A stretch of DNA of 64,000 nt, from the NCBI GenBank assembly GCA_946800325.1, contig OX326958.1:32967314-33031313 (forward strand), written 5' to 3'. The notes beneath the pieces were generated by a model, which did no database searches, had not been told where the DNA came from, and was given only the letters and a program-made list of their open reading frames with translations. The stretch's first letter is position 1, and the number at the start of each line of letters is the position of its first letter. Both the position numbers and the translations under genes were made by a program. Of this stretch, positions 23,813-37,319 are shown piece by piece. This DNA is from Luzula sylvatica. Taxonomy: Eukaryota; Streptophyta; Magnoliopsida; Poales; Juncaceae.

Positions 23813-26800
23813 ATGGGGTATCTAAAGGGAACCGCGGTTTGGGTGGAGGATAAAAATCATGCATGGACCGAAGCTGACGTCGTCGATTCCGATGACAAGA
23901 CGGTTCTAGCTCTCACAACCGATGGCAGGAAGGTTCGTTACGTTCTATCTTCTCTAACTTTTTGTGTAAAAAAATGAATATATTTTTGTTTTTGCCGAAG
24001 ATTACGACGACAAATGAGAAACTACTGCTGAGAGATGCGGATGCGGATCATGGAGGAGTGGACGACATGACCAAACTGACTTATCTCAACGAGCCAGGCG
24101 TTCTTTTCAATCTTGCTCAGAGATATTCCCTCAACGAGATCTATGTGAGTGAATTCAATCCCTTTTTTTTAGGGTTGCGTTATTGTAAGAGATAACATGA
24201 CTTAATTAAGATTTATTTCAACTTTTTTACAAAATGATCATTATATCATTATTTATAATGATGAATATTAATTACATTTATCTATTAGTGTTACTATTTT
24301 TCATAGATTATGCAAACAAAAATTTTCATATATAGAAAATATTATCGTCCTTAATTTTTCTCATCGTAAAAAATCACTCAAATTTAGAAAAAATATTTGT
24401 ACATGATTTATGGAAGATAGAAACAATAATAAATACGTGTAATAAATATCAATCATCATAAATATGGTATATAGTAGTCATTTGATAAATAAAATTGGAA
24501 TCGCTCTTGATTAAATCATGTTAGGTCTTGCAATATCGCGCCCTTTTTTTTATCCATGAAAATACTCATGACTAATATTTCTGGCATGTGATAGACATAC
24601 ACAGGAAGCATCTTGATTGCAGTAAATCCATTCACACAACTCCCTCACCTCTACAGTGCACACATGATGGAGCAATACAAGGGCGTCCAGCTCGGCGAAC
24701 TCAGCCCTCACATCTTCGCCGTAGCCGATTCATCATACAGGTAATGAATTAACCGATTTTAATTATTTTAATTCACTCAAATTGATTATTAATTTATTCA
24801 ATTTTAAATTTTTTGAAGGGCTATGATGAGAGATGGAAGGAGCCAGTCCGTACTGGTAAGTGGAGAAAGCGGAGCCGGTAAAACCGAAACAACAAAAATC
24901 TTCATGCAATACCTTACTTTTGTTGGGGGACGTGCTCCCGGCGATTTTCGCACCGTCGAGCAGCAAGTTCTCGAAGTAATCAATTCTTCCATTAGTTATA
25001 ATTTGTTCATGTTATCGTCCTTAATTATACACCATTTCTTTGCTTATTTCTTTAAACCTAATGCAGTCAAATCCTCTTCTAGAAGCATTCGGAAATGCAA
25101 GGACGATAAGAAATGATAATTCAAGGTACACGATTATCTTAAAAAAAAAATACAAAAATATATTTAGAAATTAGAAACAATTAAATTGTAATATGTTTTC
25201 ATAATTATGATGCAGTCGATTTGGGAAATTTGTTGAGATCCAATTTGATAGAACGGGGAGAATATCAGGAGCTGCAATTAGAACATACCTTCTAGAACGT
25301 TCTAGAGTTGTTCAAATTATGGATCCCGAGAGAAATTACCATTGCTTTTATCAGCTTTGCGCTTCTGGAAAGGTTCATTAATTTATTTTCACCTTTTTTT
25401 TTTCTCTCTTGTATAGTAAATTAATTTGAATAATTGAATTTTTAGGATGCGGAGAAATATAAGCTTGAAAACCCTAGAAATTTTCATTATTTGAACCAAA
25501 GCAAGGCATATGAACTACAAGGAATAAGCAATGCGGAGGCGTATATAAAAACCAGACGTGCAATGGATATTGTTGGTATTACTTTCGCAGATCAGGTATT
25601 TACCCTTTTACAATTATTTTACAATATAGTAATTTTTTACCATTTTGCGATTAATTTGTATAGGAGGCAATATTTAGGATTTTAGCTTCAATTCTCCACT
25701 TAGGAAACATCGAATTTTCTCCTGGAGAGGAACATGATTCTTCGGTTATAAAAGACGAGAAATCCAATTTTCACCTCCAATTGGCTGCAGATTTACTCAT
25801 GTTAGTTCTCGCTGTAGTAACGAATTTTAAATAAATTATTAAAAATTAAATAAAAGGTAAAATTAACGTGGTGTATTTTATTTTACAGGTGCGATGTGAG
25901 TATTTTACTTTCAAGTTTATCGACTCGAACAATACAAACAAGAGAAGGAAATATAGTGAAAGCTCTAGAAGTTTCCGCAGCGCTGACTAGCCGGGATACT
26001 CTAGCCAAGACCATTTATTCTCGCTTATTTGACTGGTAAATTAAATAAAAAATCATATGAAATAGTTATTTTTTTGATATACTTATTTCATGTTGTGTGG
26101 TGATTTGTTTTTCAGGCTTGTTGATAATATTAACAAATCAATTGGGCAGGATCCTGATTCAAAATTTCAGATTGGGGTCCTTGATATCTATGGCTTTGAA
26201 TGTTTCAAAACTAACAGGTACTTTTAATTACTTTTATTTTGCCTTTTTTGTATTAATTACTTTAATGTTATTTTTTTAAATATTTATGTTAGCTTCGAGC
26301 AGTTCTGCATTAACTTCGCTAACGAGAAGCTTCAGCAACATTTTAATGAGGTCAATTTTTTTTGTTAATTATACATCATTAGTTTGTATGATATTTTCAT
26401 ATTTTGACATAATTGATTTTTGTTTTTTGTTTGTTAATGCAGCATGTATTTAAAATGGAGCAAGAAGAGTACAGAAAAGAGGATATTAATTGGAGCTACA
26501 TCGATTTTGTAGATAATCAAGACATATTGGAGTTAATTGAAAAGGTATAATCATGATTAAAACTTCAAAATAATTTGCATTTCTTATTTTCAAATGCAAA
26601 AATAACAATGTCCAATTTAATTCTTGCAGAAACCAATTGGAGTGATCTCACTCTTAGATGAAGCATGGTTAGTATAAATCTACATATAATTCCTCTCTAG
26701 TATATATTTTTATATTTTGATATGATTTATTAATTCCTTGTAGCCTGCTTCCAAAATCGACACACGGGACCTTCGCGACCAAATTGTTTCAAAATTTTAA

Positions 26801-29800
26801 GTCTCATTCAAGGCTTCAAAAGCCGAAATTTTCGCAAACAGATTTCGCCCTCTCGCACTACGCAGGAAAGGCACGTCTTTTTTTTCATCTTTTTTATTTT
26901 CTGGAGAAATTTGCTAATATATCCCTGTAAAGTTTGTAATTAACTTCCTATGCTAATGTAGGTGACCTATCAAACAGAGTTATTTCTCGATAAAAACAAA
27001 GACTACGTGGTTTCGGAGCACTTGGCTCTTCTTTCTTCGTCGAAGTGTCCTTTCATTTCTGGCCTTTTCGAACCCCAAAAAGAGGAACCTTCTAGATCTT
27101 CTTACAAGTTCTCCTCTGTTGCTTCCAGGTTTAAGGTAACATAACACATTAAAGGCAAAATTTCATTCCTACCCCTACGAAATCTCAAAAAATCACATGT
27201 ACCCCTTCCAAAATGTGAAATATCATGAATACCCTTGAGGAATCAACAGTAACTTTGGATTTTTACAAAACAAGCAAGGTAAAGAGGGTATACAGGATAT
27301 TTTGTACCCACATTCAATTATTGTTTATATTATATTATTGTCAAATAATATGAAAAAATCATCTTTTTTATGAATTCAGCTACAACTCCAAGCATTAATG
27401 GAAACACTGAATTCAACAGAGCCGCATTATATTCGGTGTATAAAACCCAGTTCCTTCAATTGCCCTCAAAAGTTTGAAAATCAAAGCGTTCTTCATCAAC
27501 TTCGTTGTGGGGTATGTAATATTTTCTTCAACGTGGCATATAAATTGATTTCGTTGTAATAATAATTATAATTATAATTGGTTTATTTTCAGGGAGTTCT
27601 TGAGGCGATTAGAATCAGCCTTGCTGGTTATCCAACTCGAAGAACTTATTCCGAATTTGTGCATCGTTATGGAATTTTGGCTCAAGAATTTTTATATGGA
27701 AGGTTTGTATTTTTTTCCTCGTTAACACCTCAAACTAATAATGTTTTTCTCATAATTTTGTTTTTTTTCTTAATTTTCAGGTTTGATGAGAAATCTTTAG
27801 CAGAGAAGATAATAAAGAAACTTAAGCTTGAGAACTTTCAAGTAAATATTTTTCCAATCTAGTAAAAATAAATATAAACTAAAATTAAAATCTTCTGTTT
27901 TGACCCAAAAAAATTTCGATCCTTTTTTCAGCTTGGGAAGACAATGGTGTTCTTAAGGGCTGGCCAAATTGCAATTTTAGATTCAAAACGTGCTGAATTA
28001 TTAGACAAAGCAGCAAAAATAGTTCAAGGGCACGTAAAAACATTCATCGCTCACAAACAATTCATTTCCACGAAGATATCCGCAACCAATCTTCAAGCCT
28101 TTTGCAGGGGTATGTTTGTAATTTTCTCTTTCAACATGAGTAGTTCATTAAATAGCATTTGAAATTATTTACATAATTTCAGGATGCTTGGCTCGAGACG
28201 AATATAAAATCAAAAGACAAACAAAAGCCGCTCTGTGCATTCAAAAATGTGCTAGAATGAGTATATGCAGAAAAAAATATTCGAGTTTATATTCCGCTAC
28301 ACTTATTATCCAGTCTATTATTAGAAGCCATTATGCGAGCCAAAGAGTTTTGTTCATGAAGCAAAATAAAGCCGCAATTGTTATCCAGGTTTTCTTATAT
28401 GTTATAACTATAGAAATTAGGTAAACATAAATTTGTGCGCGACACTAACATTATTATTATTTATGGCAAAATTATAGGCGCAATGGAGGATGGTGATGAT
28501 ATATAAGTTTTTTCATGTATATAAACATGCTGTGATATCTATTCAATGTTGCTGGAGAAAAAAACTTGCTAAAAGAGAACTTTTACGCCATAAACAAGTT
28601 AGAATTTTTAATTTATATCCAAAAATTTCTTTTTTCTCGTGCGATAAATATATCTAATTTTTGAAATACTTGATCTTTTTAGGCTGCAAATGAGGCTGGT
28701 GCATTACGCGAGGCGAAAAGCAAACTTGAGAATAATTTCGAAGATGTACAATTGCGATTAACTTTAGAGAAGAAATTAAGGGTATATATATAACTTTTGA
28801 AAATTTTGATTTTTTTTATATATGATTTACTAGATTTTTAATTGATTAATTTGTTACGAATTGGAATCGCAGGTGGCAGCTGAAGAGTCCAAGGCGTTGG
28901 AGGTTTCAAAGCTTCTAAAAGCTTTCGAAGCTATAAAAGCTGAGCTTGAAGCTTCTAAACAAGAATGTATTGAGTGGAAGAATAATAATTCCTCACTTAA
29001 ATCTCAGTTAGAAACTTCATATCTAGAAGAATTGCAAAAAAGCCAGCATGAATTGGAAAAAACTAAAAAAGAAAATTTGTCCCTCAAGGTACCAAATAAC
29101 AAGGATTTATTAGTAAATTATTACTTAAAAATATACCATATTATAATTTATTAGATTTTTCGGTTCTTCTTTCAGAACGAAATAGAATCTCTGTCAAAGA
29201 AGAATGAAGAAATGGAGGAAGAACGTTTAAATGCCCAAAAATCCAATCAGGATAATATGGAGAGATTTAGGGATCTAGAAGCAAAAAATTTGCACTTCTC
29301 CAGAACCACAGAAAAGTACCTTATTCCTTGTATATATTCACCTTAATTATATGGAGTTTTTAACCATGTTATTCTTTATTTTGTTTTTAATTTTTCACAG
29401 TTTAGAGATGAAATTATCAATTATGGAAGAGGAAAATCAAATTCTAAGGCAAAGAGCATTAAGCTTATCTCCAAGAGGCAATTTATCTGGTCACTTCAGA
29501 CCTTTCTCAGAGGTTATTTATTGACATTTAAATTCCTTTTCTTCTTCAATATTTATTTATTTATTCATTCATAACATTATTTGCTAACATATTAATTACT
29601 TTTTTTTTTATTAGTATCATTCACTAAGTTCACCATCACCTCTTAGTCCAAGGTCCTTTGTAAGACAACTAATCAATCTTCCTTTTTTTCTTTTTTATAA
29701 AATTTGTTCTAATTTATTGTTATAAACTTATATTCATTTTCCTAAACCCTAGGAAAACCCTGCAACAGTCAGGATGTTACCAGTTCCACACAACTTGGTG

Positions 29801-31521
29801 GATTCGAGACGGTCAAAAATCGCTGCTGAGAGGCATGAGGTACATCATTTCCCAGATTCAGGGTTTAGGGTTTAACCAATTGCGAAAATTCGTCTAAAAT
29901 ATTTTATGCGTCTAAAATCTTAATACAGGAACATCAAGAACTACTTAAGATGTGCATAAAAGAACACTTAGGATTCAAAGAAGGAAAACCTATTGCATCT
30001 TGTATAATATACAAATGCCTTTTGCATTGGGGACTTTTCGAGGCCGAAAAGACCACTATTTTCGACTTCATAATTGCTTCCGTCAATTCTCTTCTCAAGG
30101 TTTTTATTTTAATTTAACCCTCTCAATTAATTATTTTTAGATATATATCTTCAATATTCTTTTTCTTTGTTTTAGTTGGAGAGTGAGAAAGATATATTGC
30201 CATATTGGCTAGCGAATGCTTCGGCTCTTTTATGTCTCTTGCAAAGGAATTTACGCTCTGGAAATTCTGGATCGGCTATGCTAAAATCAGTTAGTTTTTT
30301 CTTTTTTCTTTCATATGTTAATTTATCATAATTTTGACCTTATTTTTGTGAAATTAATTTGATCTTTGTGTAGACAACGCGATCTCCTATTATTGATGCA
30401 AAATATCCAGCAATGTTGTTCAAGCAACAACTCACAGCGTGTTTGGAAAAGATTTTCGGCTTAATTCGAGATAATTTGAAAAAGGAAATTTCCCCCCTTT
30501 TAAGCCTCTGTATTCAGGTAATGTTTTTGTTGGATTAATTTCTGTGAATTATATTTCTCATATTTTTTAGGAAATTCTTATTCTTGATTCTCTTATCAAA
30601 GGCACCAAAAGCAACAAGAGCATGTGGGAATAGGAGATCCGGATCGCCAAAAGAAGGAAATGAAAAGCAGAATTTGAGTTCTCATTGGGATCGCATTGTT
30701 GATTTTCTTGATTCTCTCATGGTCCGGCTCGGCAATAATTTTGTGAGTTTATTCTTTTTCCCCCTTTTCCTTATCTGATGAATTAATTATCTTTTATGAA
30801 ATATATGAACCTAAATAATATACTTCTTTTTAAAAAAATTGTTCGAATTTAGGTGCCTTCGGTTTTCGTGCGCAAGCTAATCACTCAAGTTTTTTCCTTC
30901 ATCAACATCCAGCTCTTCAACAGGTACTAAAAGAATCCAAGAAAAACAATAATTAATATTTAATTCGAGGATGAATGCTAATTACAATTTTGCCCCCCAG
31001 TTTATTACTTAGAAGAGAATGTTGTACATTTTCTAATGGCGAGTATGTCAAGTCAGGACTTCAAATCCTCGAGAAGTGGATTTCCGATTCTTCGGAAGAG
31101 GTAATATTCATAAAAAAAGAAATATAATGTATAAAATGAGCCTAAAAATAATATTTGTAATGCAGTATGCAGGTCCAGCAGTGAATGAACTAAATTACAT
31201 CAGACAAGCGGTTGATTTTCTGGTAATTTTTGTTTTCCTATTTCTTTATTTTCCTTCTTAATAACAGAATTACTCAATAGACTGCGAAATATTAACAGAT
31301 ATTGCATCAAAAGAGGAAAATTACTCTCGAGGAGATCACCCAAGTTATTTGTCCGGTAATATAATAAATTTCCCGAAATAAAAAAAATATATCCAATTTC
31401 ATTATTTAGGACTTGATGTTTTACTTTGCAATATAGGCATTGAGTGTGAGGCAAATATATCGAATATGTACAATGTATTGGGACGATAAATACGGTGCAC
31501 ACAGCGTCTCCAACGAGGCAC

Positions 31522-31585
<64 letters not shown>

Positions 31586-31875
31586 ACATTTCAGATGTTT
31601 TATTATTATAATTTCTCTAAAATGTGGAATATTTTATTTGAAATACGATTTAACAGGTAGTCGCAACAATGCGCGACTCGGTAAACAAGGAGGCTCAAAG
31701 TCTCTTGTCAAACTCGTTCTTACTCGATGACGATTTGAGCATTCCATTTTCACCGGAAGAGATATCAAATGCAATGCCCGTGCTCGATCCAACGGACATC
31801 AACCCGCCACCTTCCCTTTGTAAAATCCAAGCCGCCCAATTCATGATCCCGCATCTCGATCCACCACCTTCATAA
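23813..31875 (+). CDS. Class XI myosin heavy chain
   Basis: About 37 exons yield roughly 1,490 residues, normal for plant myosin XI. In order: the N-terminal SH3-like start [14 protein letters not shown] (short N-terminus, unlike class VIII); P-loop [11 protein letters not shown]; switch I region NDNSSRFGKF; relay DIYGFECF and [14 protein letters not shown]; actin-binding motor C-terminus with [11 protein letters not shown] motifs from about 28010 to 28590 ([38 protein letters not shown]); a coiled coil from about 28685 to 29510; and a globular DIL tail ending at DPPPS. It is an actin motor that drives organelle movement and cytoplasmic streaming. First exons: 23813-23932, 24001-24144, 24595-24740. 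The intron 31518-31656 has a GC donor and a CT microsatellite; reading frame SVSNE/VVATM across it supports the junction. Which XI subtype is not decided. Confidence 0.93.
31526..31584. repeat. (CT)n microsatellite in myosin intron
   Basis: A 59-bp TC run begins 8 bp after the non-canonical GC splice donor of the last myosin intron. It lies in the 139-bp intron 31518-31656 and also supplies a long polypyrimidine stretch upstream of the acceptor. Confidence 0.95.
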
Positions 31876-32158
31876 TTCCACATTATACAAAAAATCAATG
31901 CCAAACTGTACATTTAATTTTCCTTTTTCGATCTTTTGCGATGTTTATTTTTTCGTTTTTCATATTATTTTTATTTATTTTTGACATTATATTACAATAA
32001 AACTCCAGCGAAGTCTTAGTTCAAAAAACAATCATTAATCATATAACCCATGTATTCATAAAAAAAAATCTAGCGAATTAAAATCCAAAAAACAATTTTC
32101 CTTGCACTTGAGATATAAATAAGAAATTTTCTGCGGCGTGAAAGATATAACGAAAAAG
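31876..32158. other. Convergent spacer myosin / GPA1
   Basis: This spacer of 283 bp separates convergent stop codons. It contains 3' ends of both genes, with an AT-rich core and possible AATAAA-type signals (for example caataaaac near 31995). No additional gene. Confidence 0.65.
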
Positions 32159-34582
32159 TCAGAGCAAGCCCGCGTCTATAAGGTTCCGCCTCCTTAGGGT
32201 TTCGTCGACCAATTTGAACGTTTTCTTTACGAGCTTCTGATCCAGCGCGGTCGTTCTGTATATTTTGAAAACTCGATCCACGCGGTCTGGTTTGCTACTT
32301 TGGAAATATAATTCTTCGAATTTCTTTTTCACGAACCTGTTAATAAGATTAATTTAAAATTCGATAAAAATAATAAAATAAATGAGAACTTACTCGTACG
32401 CGTGTTCGACCTCTTGCTTGCCTGACGTAGTGGGTTGGTAATCTTTAAACCATTCACATACACTTAATGGCACCTATTATGTATATATATAAATAAATAA
32501 AAATGAAAATTATAAAAATGGCGATAATAATAAGAACATGGGAAACTAACCTTTTGAACTTTCTTTTCGAATATATCGAACTTGTTAAGAAAGAGCATGA
32601 ATGATGTTTTCTACACAACAAAATTAGTACATTAGCTGAGAGGCATAATTTCAGGTGTACCCCTGCAAATTCTTAAATTATCACATATACCCCTACAAAA
32701 TGATAAAAATTCATCAAAACAAAAAACCTCGAAGCATTTTTGCTTGAGAACCCAATCGAAGAGCTCCTTGGTCTCCATCATCCTATTCTTTGTCTCGTCC
32801 TCGAATAATGTCTGATCATACCTGACGCGTCCCGATTTATAAACATTTTGAGAAAGGGCGTAACGGTAATTTTACGAAAAAAATATTTTACTATTTACTC
32901 GCTAATGGCCACGCAGAAAATAACAGCAGAAACGCCTTCGAAAAGATGGATCCATTTTCGTCTCTCGTTTCTCTGACCTCCCACATCATATAACTTGTAT
33001 ACTTCTCCACTCTTTTTATTCTCCCCCAATGGACTGTATATATAAAAAGTATATAAATAATTATTATTATGTTTATTCATAAAAAAATGTTTATTCATTT
33101 AATTAAAAAGCTACCTGAACTGGATCTCGACGACGCCAGAGGTTCTCACTCTTGCATGCAATACATCCTCCTATAAAAACGCGACTTGAATAATTAATAA
33201 ACAGGAAATATGCAAAAAGGTCCTTGAGTTATTGAAAATTGGGCAAAAAAGCCCCTGGATTCTTAAGAAATTAAAAAGTAATCCCTGGTGCAAACATTAT
33301 TAAGTCTCAAAAAGTAATGGTAGGCATTTTTTTATTTCCATAATAATGCAGGGTTCTTTTAGAAATTTTCAAAAAGGTAGGGTTTTTTTAGCAAATTTCC
33401 GTTTGTTTAATGAACCTTTGTGGGGATATAATCTTGTAGAGAGAGACGATCCAAATTATCCATGAAGTACTGAGCACAGTCTGGTACTTGTAGCATGTTT
33501 CCATGAGAATAAGTTTCCTATCATTATAAATAAATTTTATATTGATAATTGGTATGGTAAAATATAAAATTAGTCTTGTATTTTGATAAATATCTCTGAG
33601 AAATCGCACCTGAATTGCAGGATCTTTCCATAGAATTTTAATTTCCTCTGCAATTTCCTTGCTGAGAAATGGATGATCCAATCTACTACCAATCTCTGAT
33701 ATCTTCTCTCCAATTTCCTATAAATTCACATATTTACCCTTTCAAAAATCCAAAATACCATATTTACCCCTCCAAAAATGAAAAATATCATATTTACCCC
33801 TTGATATTAAAAAGAGAAGAAAAGGCGATAACCTTGTTAACAGGTGTAATTAAATATTTCGAGGACTCCGATTGAGCTTGAGCTAACTCCTTTGCACCAT
33901 CATGAAGTATCTATTTGCAATTAAATACTAACCGTCAAAATTAAACTATTTTAAAGATAAAACATCGAAATTAAAGCATCGTGATTATTATTCGTTAAAC
34001 ACCGATACGATAATAATAAGAAATAAAAGAGACAGACACACCCTTAATGATTTTCAATTTCATACTTTGATAGTCTGGTATACGTTGGCATGAATCACTG
34101 GCGTGTAGCTTCTCAGTTCCGCCTCGCTAAATCCTCTATGAAAAAGAAGCTTTATCTGAAATGTATTGTTTCATAATAAGGATTTATTTGAGGGTATATA
34201 TGCAAAAATTATAAATGATTGGTGGTAAAGGCTCGCTCACCTGCTTAAAGATTGTCGATTTTCCTGATTCTCCAGCACCTTGAGAAGAAAATTATGATTA
34301 AAAACGAGTAATTCGTGAAATTTTAACAATTGAAAAAAAGTAAAGTGCATTAGCAATTTTACCAAGGAGCAAGAGTCTATGAATGTGTTGCTCAGCCTTT
34401 GTTTCTTGCAAAATTCTTCGATCGATTTCCACAGCCTGCAAACACAAATCGTGAATTTAAGAGTTATTTACGATTAATTGCTAATAATAACACTGACAAG
34501 CATAGAATTTCGTTCGTACCTTCAAATTTTCTTCAGTATTAGCCTCGTTAACAGAATGCGATCTACTACAAGAAGAACCCAT
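32159..34582 (-). CDS. GPA1: Heterotrimeric G-protein alpha subunit
   Basis: Thirteen exons on the minus strand give 384 residues, matching Arabidopsis GPA1 (383). Seen: N-terminus MGSSCSRS with Gly2 for myristoylation and Cys5 for palmitoylation; P-loop [10 protein letters not shown]; switch I around RVRTSGVVE, containing the arginine that cholera toxin modifies in this family; switch [15 protein letters not shown]; guanine-specificity motif [11 protein letters not shown]; and the C-terminal TALDQ. Exons: 34582-34520, 34435-34363, 34278-34241, 34155-34066, 33910-33833, 33717-33610, 33517-33416, 33170-33115, 33033-32899, 32821-32728, 32610-32551, 32473-32394, 32336-32159. The protein binds GTP at the plasma membrane and partners Gbeta-gamma and RGS proteins. 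It ends in AGLL with no Cys four residues from the end, as in other plant Galpha. Confidence 0.96.
33204..33400. mobile_element. MITE in a GPA1 intron
   Basis: The ends ggaaatatgcaaaaagg and ttagcaaatttcc are inverted copies. The interior repeats gcccctgga and ccctggtgcaaa in a style shared with the PAA2 intron MITE at 16034-16160, so both belong to one family. It fills most of the intron between the exons at 33416 and 33170. No target duplication is clear. Confidence 0.7.
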
Positions 34583-35539
34583 GCTTTCAAGTAAAATGCA
34601 AAGTGCAGGCATGGTTTTAAGTACTTTTTCTGGATTGCCCCTTGTATAAACTTCTAATTACCAATACCATTTCTACAAACACAGTGCAGAAGAAGAAGAA
34701 TGATAAACCAATTCTCGAATTGGGGATAACAACTAACAAATCAGTGATAACTAGGAACAAAAATTAAATTAAAAAAGTGCAGAATGAATAATGTACTAAA
34801 AAATCAAACGCGAACCTATGAAATCGAAGAATATCTTAAAATAAATCTCCCTATTTTCCTCTATTAAACTGAATTTTAATTTTTGGTAGAGAAGGCTATG
34901 GAGCTGAGGAAGTGAAGAGAGTACTAGAGATCTGAAGCAACCTAAGCAAAAAGACAGCATTATATTTTATTTCCGTTTTTCCAAATTATGAAATGACGAA
35001 AATGGACACGAGGAATTGATTTTAAGCGAAAATATCCCATTGGCCTAATTTTGATATTTTTAGCACGGGCCCAATTGTCAGTGGAAGCGTAATTTTTGTA
35101 TTTATTGGATTATATTTTAACAGAGTTTGGGAAATGATGAAGGGTAAAGTGCTAGATTCTATGTACGAAACACAGCTGTACGTTTTGACTGCATTGACCG
35201 TCTCCCTGTATTGCGACACGTGTCTTGTTTACGCAGATGCATCAGACCGGTCAGCCTCTGTTTGTTTGATTTTTTTTAACATCTAACAGTACAAAACTCA
35301 ATTAGTAAAAATAACTCTAGTATGCTCCAATTTGCAAAATTAGGTCTTTCGTCAGATAAACGGAATGCAATTTCGTCGTACTGCCTCACGAGAGAATTAG
35401 TTTTGTAAACTGAAACATACCGAAGTTATTTTTACAAATTGGGATTTTGACAATGCTATATGTCAAAAAAGAATTTGTTTGTTTATTCTTTACCAAAATA
35501 TAGGTTTCATTACGTACAGTACGTGAATATGGAAATGAA
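34583..35539. other. GPA1 upstream region and spacer
   Basis: No exon-like frame. The first about 350 bp should be the GPA1 leader and promoter. From about 35300 to 35460, aaataactctagtatgctcc and aagttatttttacaaattgg give a weak inverted-repeat look, possibly a MITE. Confidence 0.45.
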
Positions 35540-35601
35540 GTTGTTGTAGTATAGTGATAAGTATTTCCGTCATGACCCGGGTTCGATCCCCGACAGCGGC
35601 G
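35540..35601 (+). pseudogene. tRNA-Asp-like pseudogene heading a repeat (copy A)
   Basis: GTTGTTGTAGTATAGTGATA matches the 5' half of plant nuclear tRNA-Asp, and GACCCGGGTTCGATCCCCG matches its T-arm. About 10 bases including the whole anticodon loop are missing, so it cannot be functional. It is directly followed by atttagttctattttacgg, similar to the sequence after the tRNA-like segment at 44036. Confidence 0.85.
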
Positions 35602-36453
35602 ATTTAGTTCTATTTTACGGACTAATTAAGTGCCACTTTTTGGTTGTTCCGCGAGTTATATAATCACAAAATCTTTTGTTGTTGTTCAGCGAGTAATATA
35701 ATCATAAAAAGGATATTTGACGTATTTTTTGTTCTATTATCTTTTTTAAAATGATCATAAAAAGGATATTTTTTGTTCTATTAAGAATTGAATATTAGAT
35801 TTTAATCTTAAATTTGAAATAAATATTAAATACTGAATTAGCAAATTAATGCTTCAAAAAATTGTTCTAAAATCTTTTTTGTTGTCCAACGAGTAATATA
35901 ATCATAAAAATTAACTGCAACTTTCTTGTTGTTCATGGAAGAATATAATCATAAAAAGGATATTTGATATATTTTTTATTCTAATCATCTTTTTTAAAAT
36001 GATCCGAAACTTAATTACTAAAGAATTTAATAAAACTGAAAATAATCTGAAAATCGAAAATTAATTATTGAGAATTGAATATTAAATTATAATCTTAAAA
36101 TTGTAAAAAATTATCAAATATTGAATTAGCAAATTAATGCTTCAAAACATTGATCTAAAATCTTTTTTGTTGTTCAGCCAGTAATATAATCTTAAAATTT
36201 TAGTGCCACCTTTTGTTGTTCATCGAGGAACATAATCATGAAAAGGATATTTGATATATTTTTTTATTCTAATTATCTTTTTTTAAAAATAATTATTAAA
36301 GTATTTAACAAAAATTGAAATTAATCTAAAAATCGAAAATTAATTATTAAGAATTGAATATTAAATTATAACTTAAAATTGAAATAATTATTAAATAATG
36401 AATTAGAAAATTAATGCTTCAAACCATTGATCTAAAACTCAATTAGCTTTTTT
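35602..36453 (+). repeat. Tandem AT-rich repeat following the tRNA-like head
   Basis: About three head-to-tail units of roughly 270-290 bp are marked by the words ttgttgttca, gtaatataatcataaaaa, aaaaggatatttgatatatt and attaatgcttcaaaacattg. Units differ by substitutions and small deletions. The same unit occurs about 1.7 times after the second tRNA-like head at 44108. No coding capacity. Confidence 0.85.
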
Positions 36454-36471
36454 CCCGCGCAATTGCGCGGG
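36454..36471. other. 18-bp perfect GC palindrome at the end of the repeat
   Basis: CCCGCGCAATTGCGCGGG is a perfect palindrome in otherwise very AT-rich DNA. It is followed by agccctcgagttt. A short GC-rich hairpin a few bases before a CTAG-like end is the usual 3' end of a plant Helitron, but the expected CTRR is degenerate here, so this is only suggestive. Confidence 0.6.
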
Positions 36472-37319
36472 AGCCCTCGAGTTTGTCATGATTATTCGCA
36501 CATCCGTGATTTGGTATATTTTTAACCGCCTAATTTTTTTTGGATATTGTAAAAAATCCTCTATCTTTTCGTAAACTCCAAAAAAAAACTCTTTACCAAA
36601 CTTTTATTTAAAAATACTTCTTATAGATGATATTAATTTTTTTTTTCCAAAATACCCTCCAAATCTCATATGTAATAATTAAAAGTTATTTTTGTTATTT
36701 TTTATTAATTTTAAGAAAATTCATAAACACTTCTTAACATGTAGTGATTTAAAAAAATTTAAATTATTACATATTTTGTTTATATAATTTTAATATTCCA
36801 TTCTTTATTCATAAAAAACTAACATTAAATAATAATAAATAAACATCTTGCAAATATATTCATAGAAAATAACTATTTAAACATCTACTTTTTATTTTAG
36901 TTTTCCTTTTATGTATTTTTTAATAGTTTTATGATATTTTATTTTTAAATATTTGCAAGATGTTCTTTTAATAATATTGTTCAACTTATTATAATTTTAT
37001 GTTAGTTTTTCAAGAAAAATAATACATAAGTCGAATATTTGTAATGAATGAAATATTAAAATTATATAACATATAACATATAGTAATTTTTTTTTAATTA
37101 TTATATATTACAAAAAGTTTAAGAATTTTTTAAAATTAAAAAAACATTTTTTTAAAATGAATAATATGTAAATTAATTGTTTTTTACAATATCTAAAAAT
37201 TTAAGGAGTCTTTTGAAAATTTTCCAAGTAAAGTGGTGATAGGGAGGCATAATAAGGTGGTGATGTGGAGGCATGAGATGAGAGGAATTATTAATAATGT
37301 AATAAATGACCGAAATTTA
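36472..37319. other. Gene-free very AT-rich spacer
   Basis: I see no exon, RNA gene or element boundary. It is dominated by A and T homopolymers and short diverged repeats. The last 80 bp (ggtggtgatgtggaggcatga) resemble the start of the following repeat region. Confidence 0.5.

Noticed and set aside
36454..36490. Confident Helitron 3' end
   Set aside because: The GC hairpin is right, but the expected CTRR terminus reads ctcga, so it was kept only as a suggestive palindrome.
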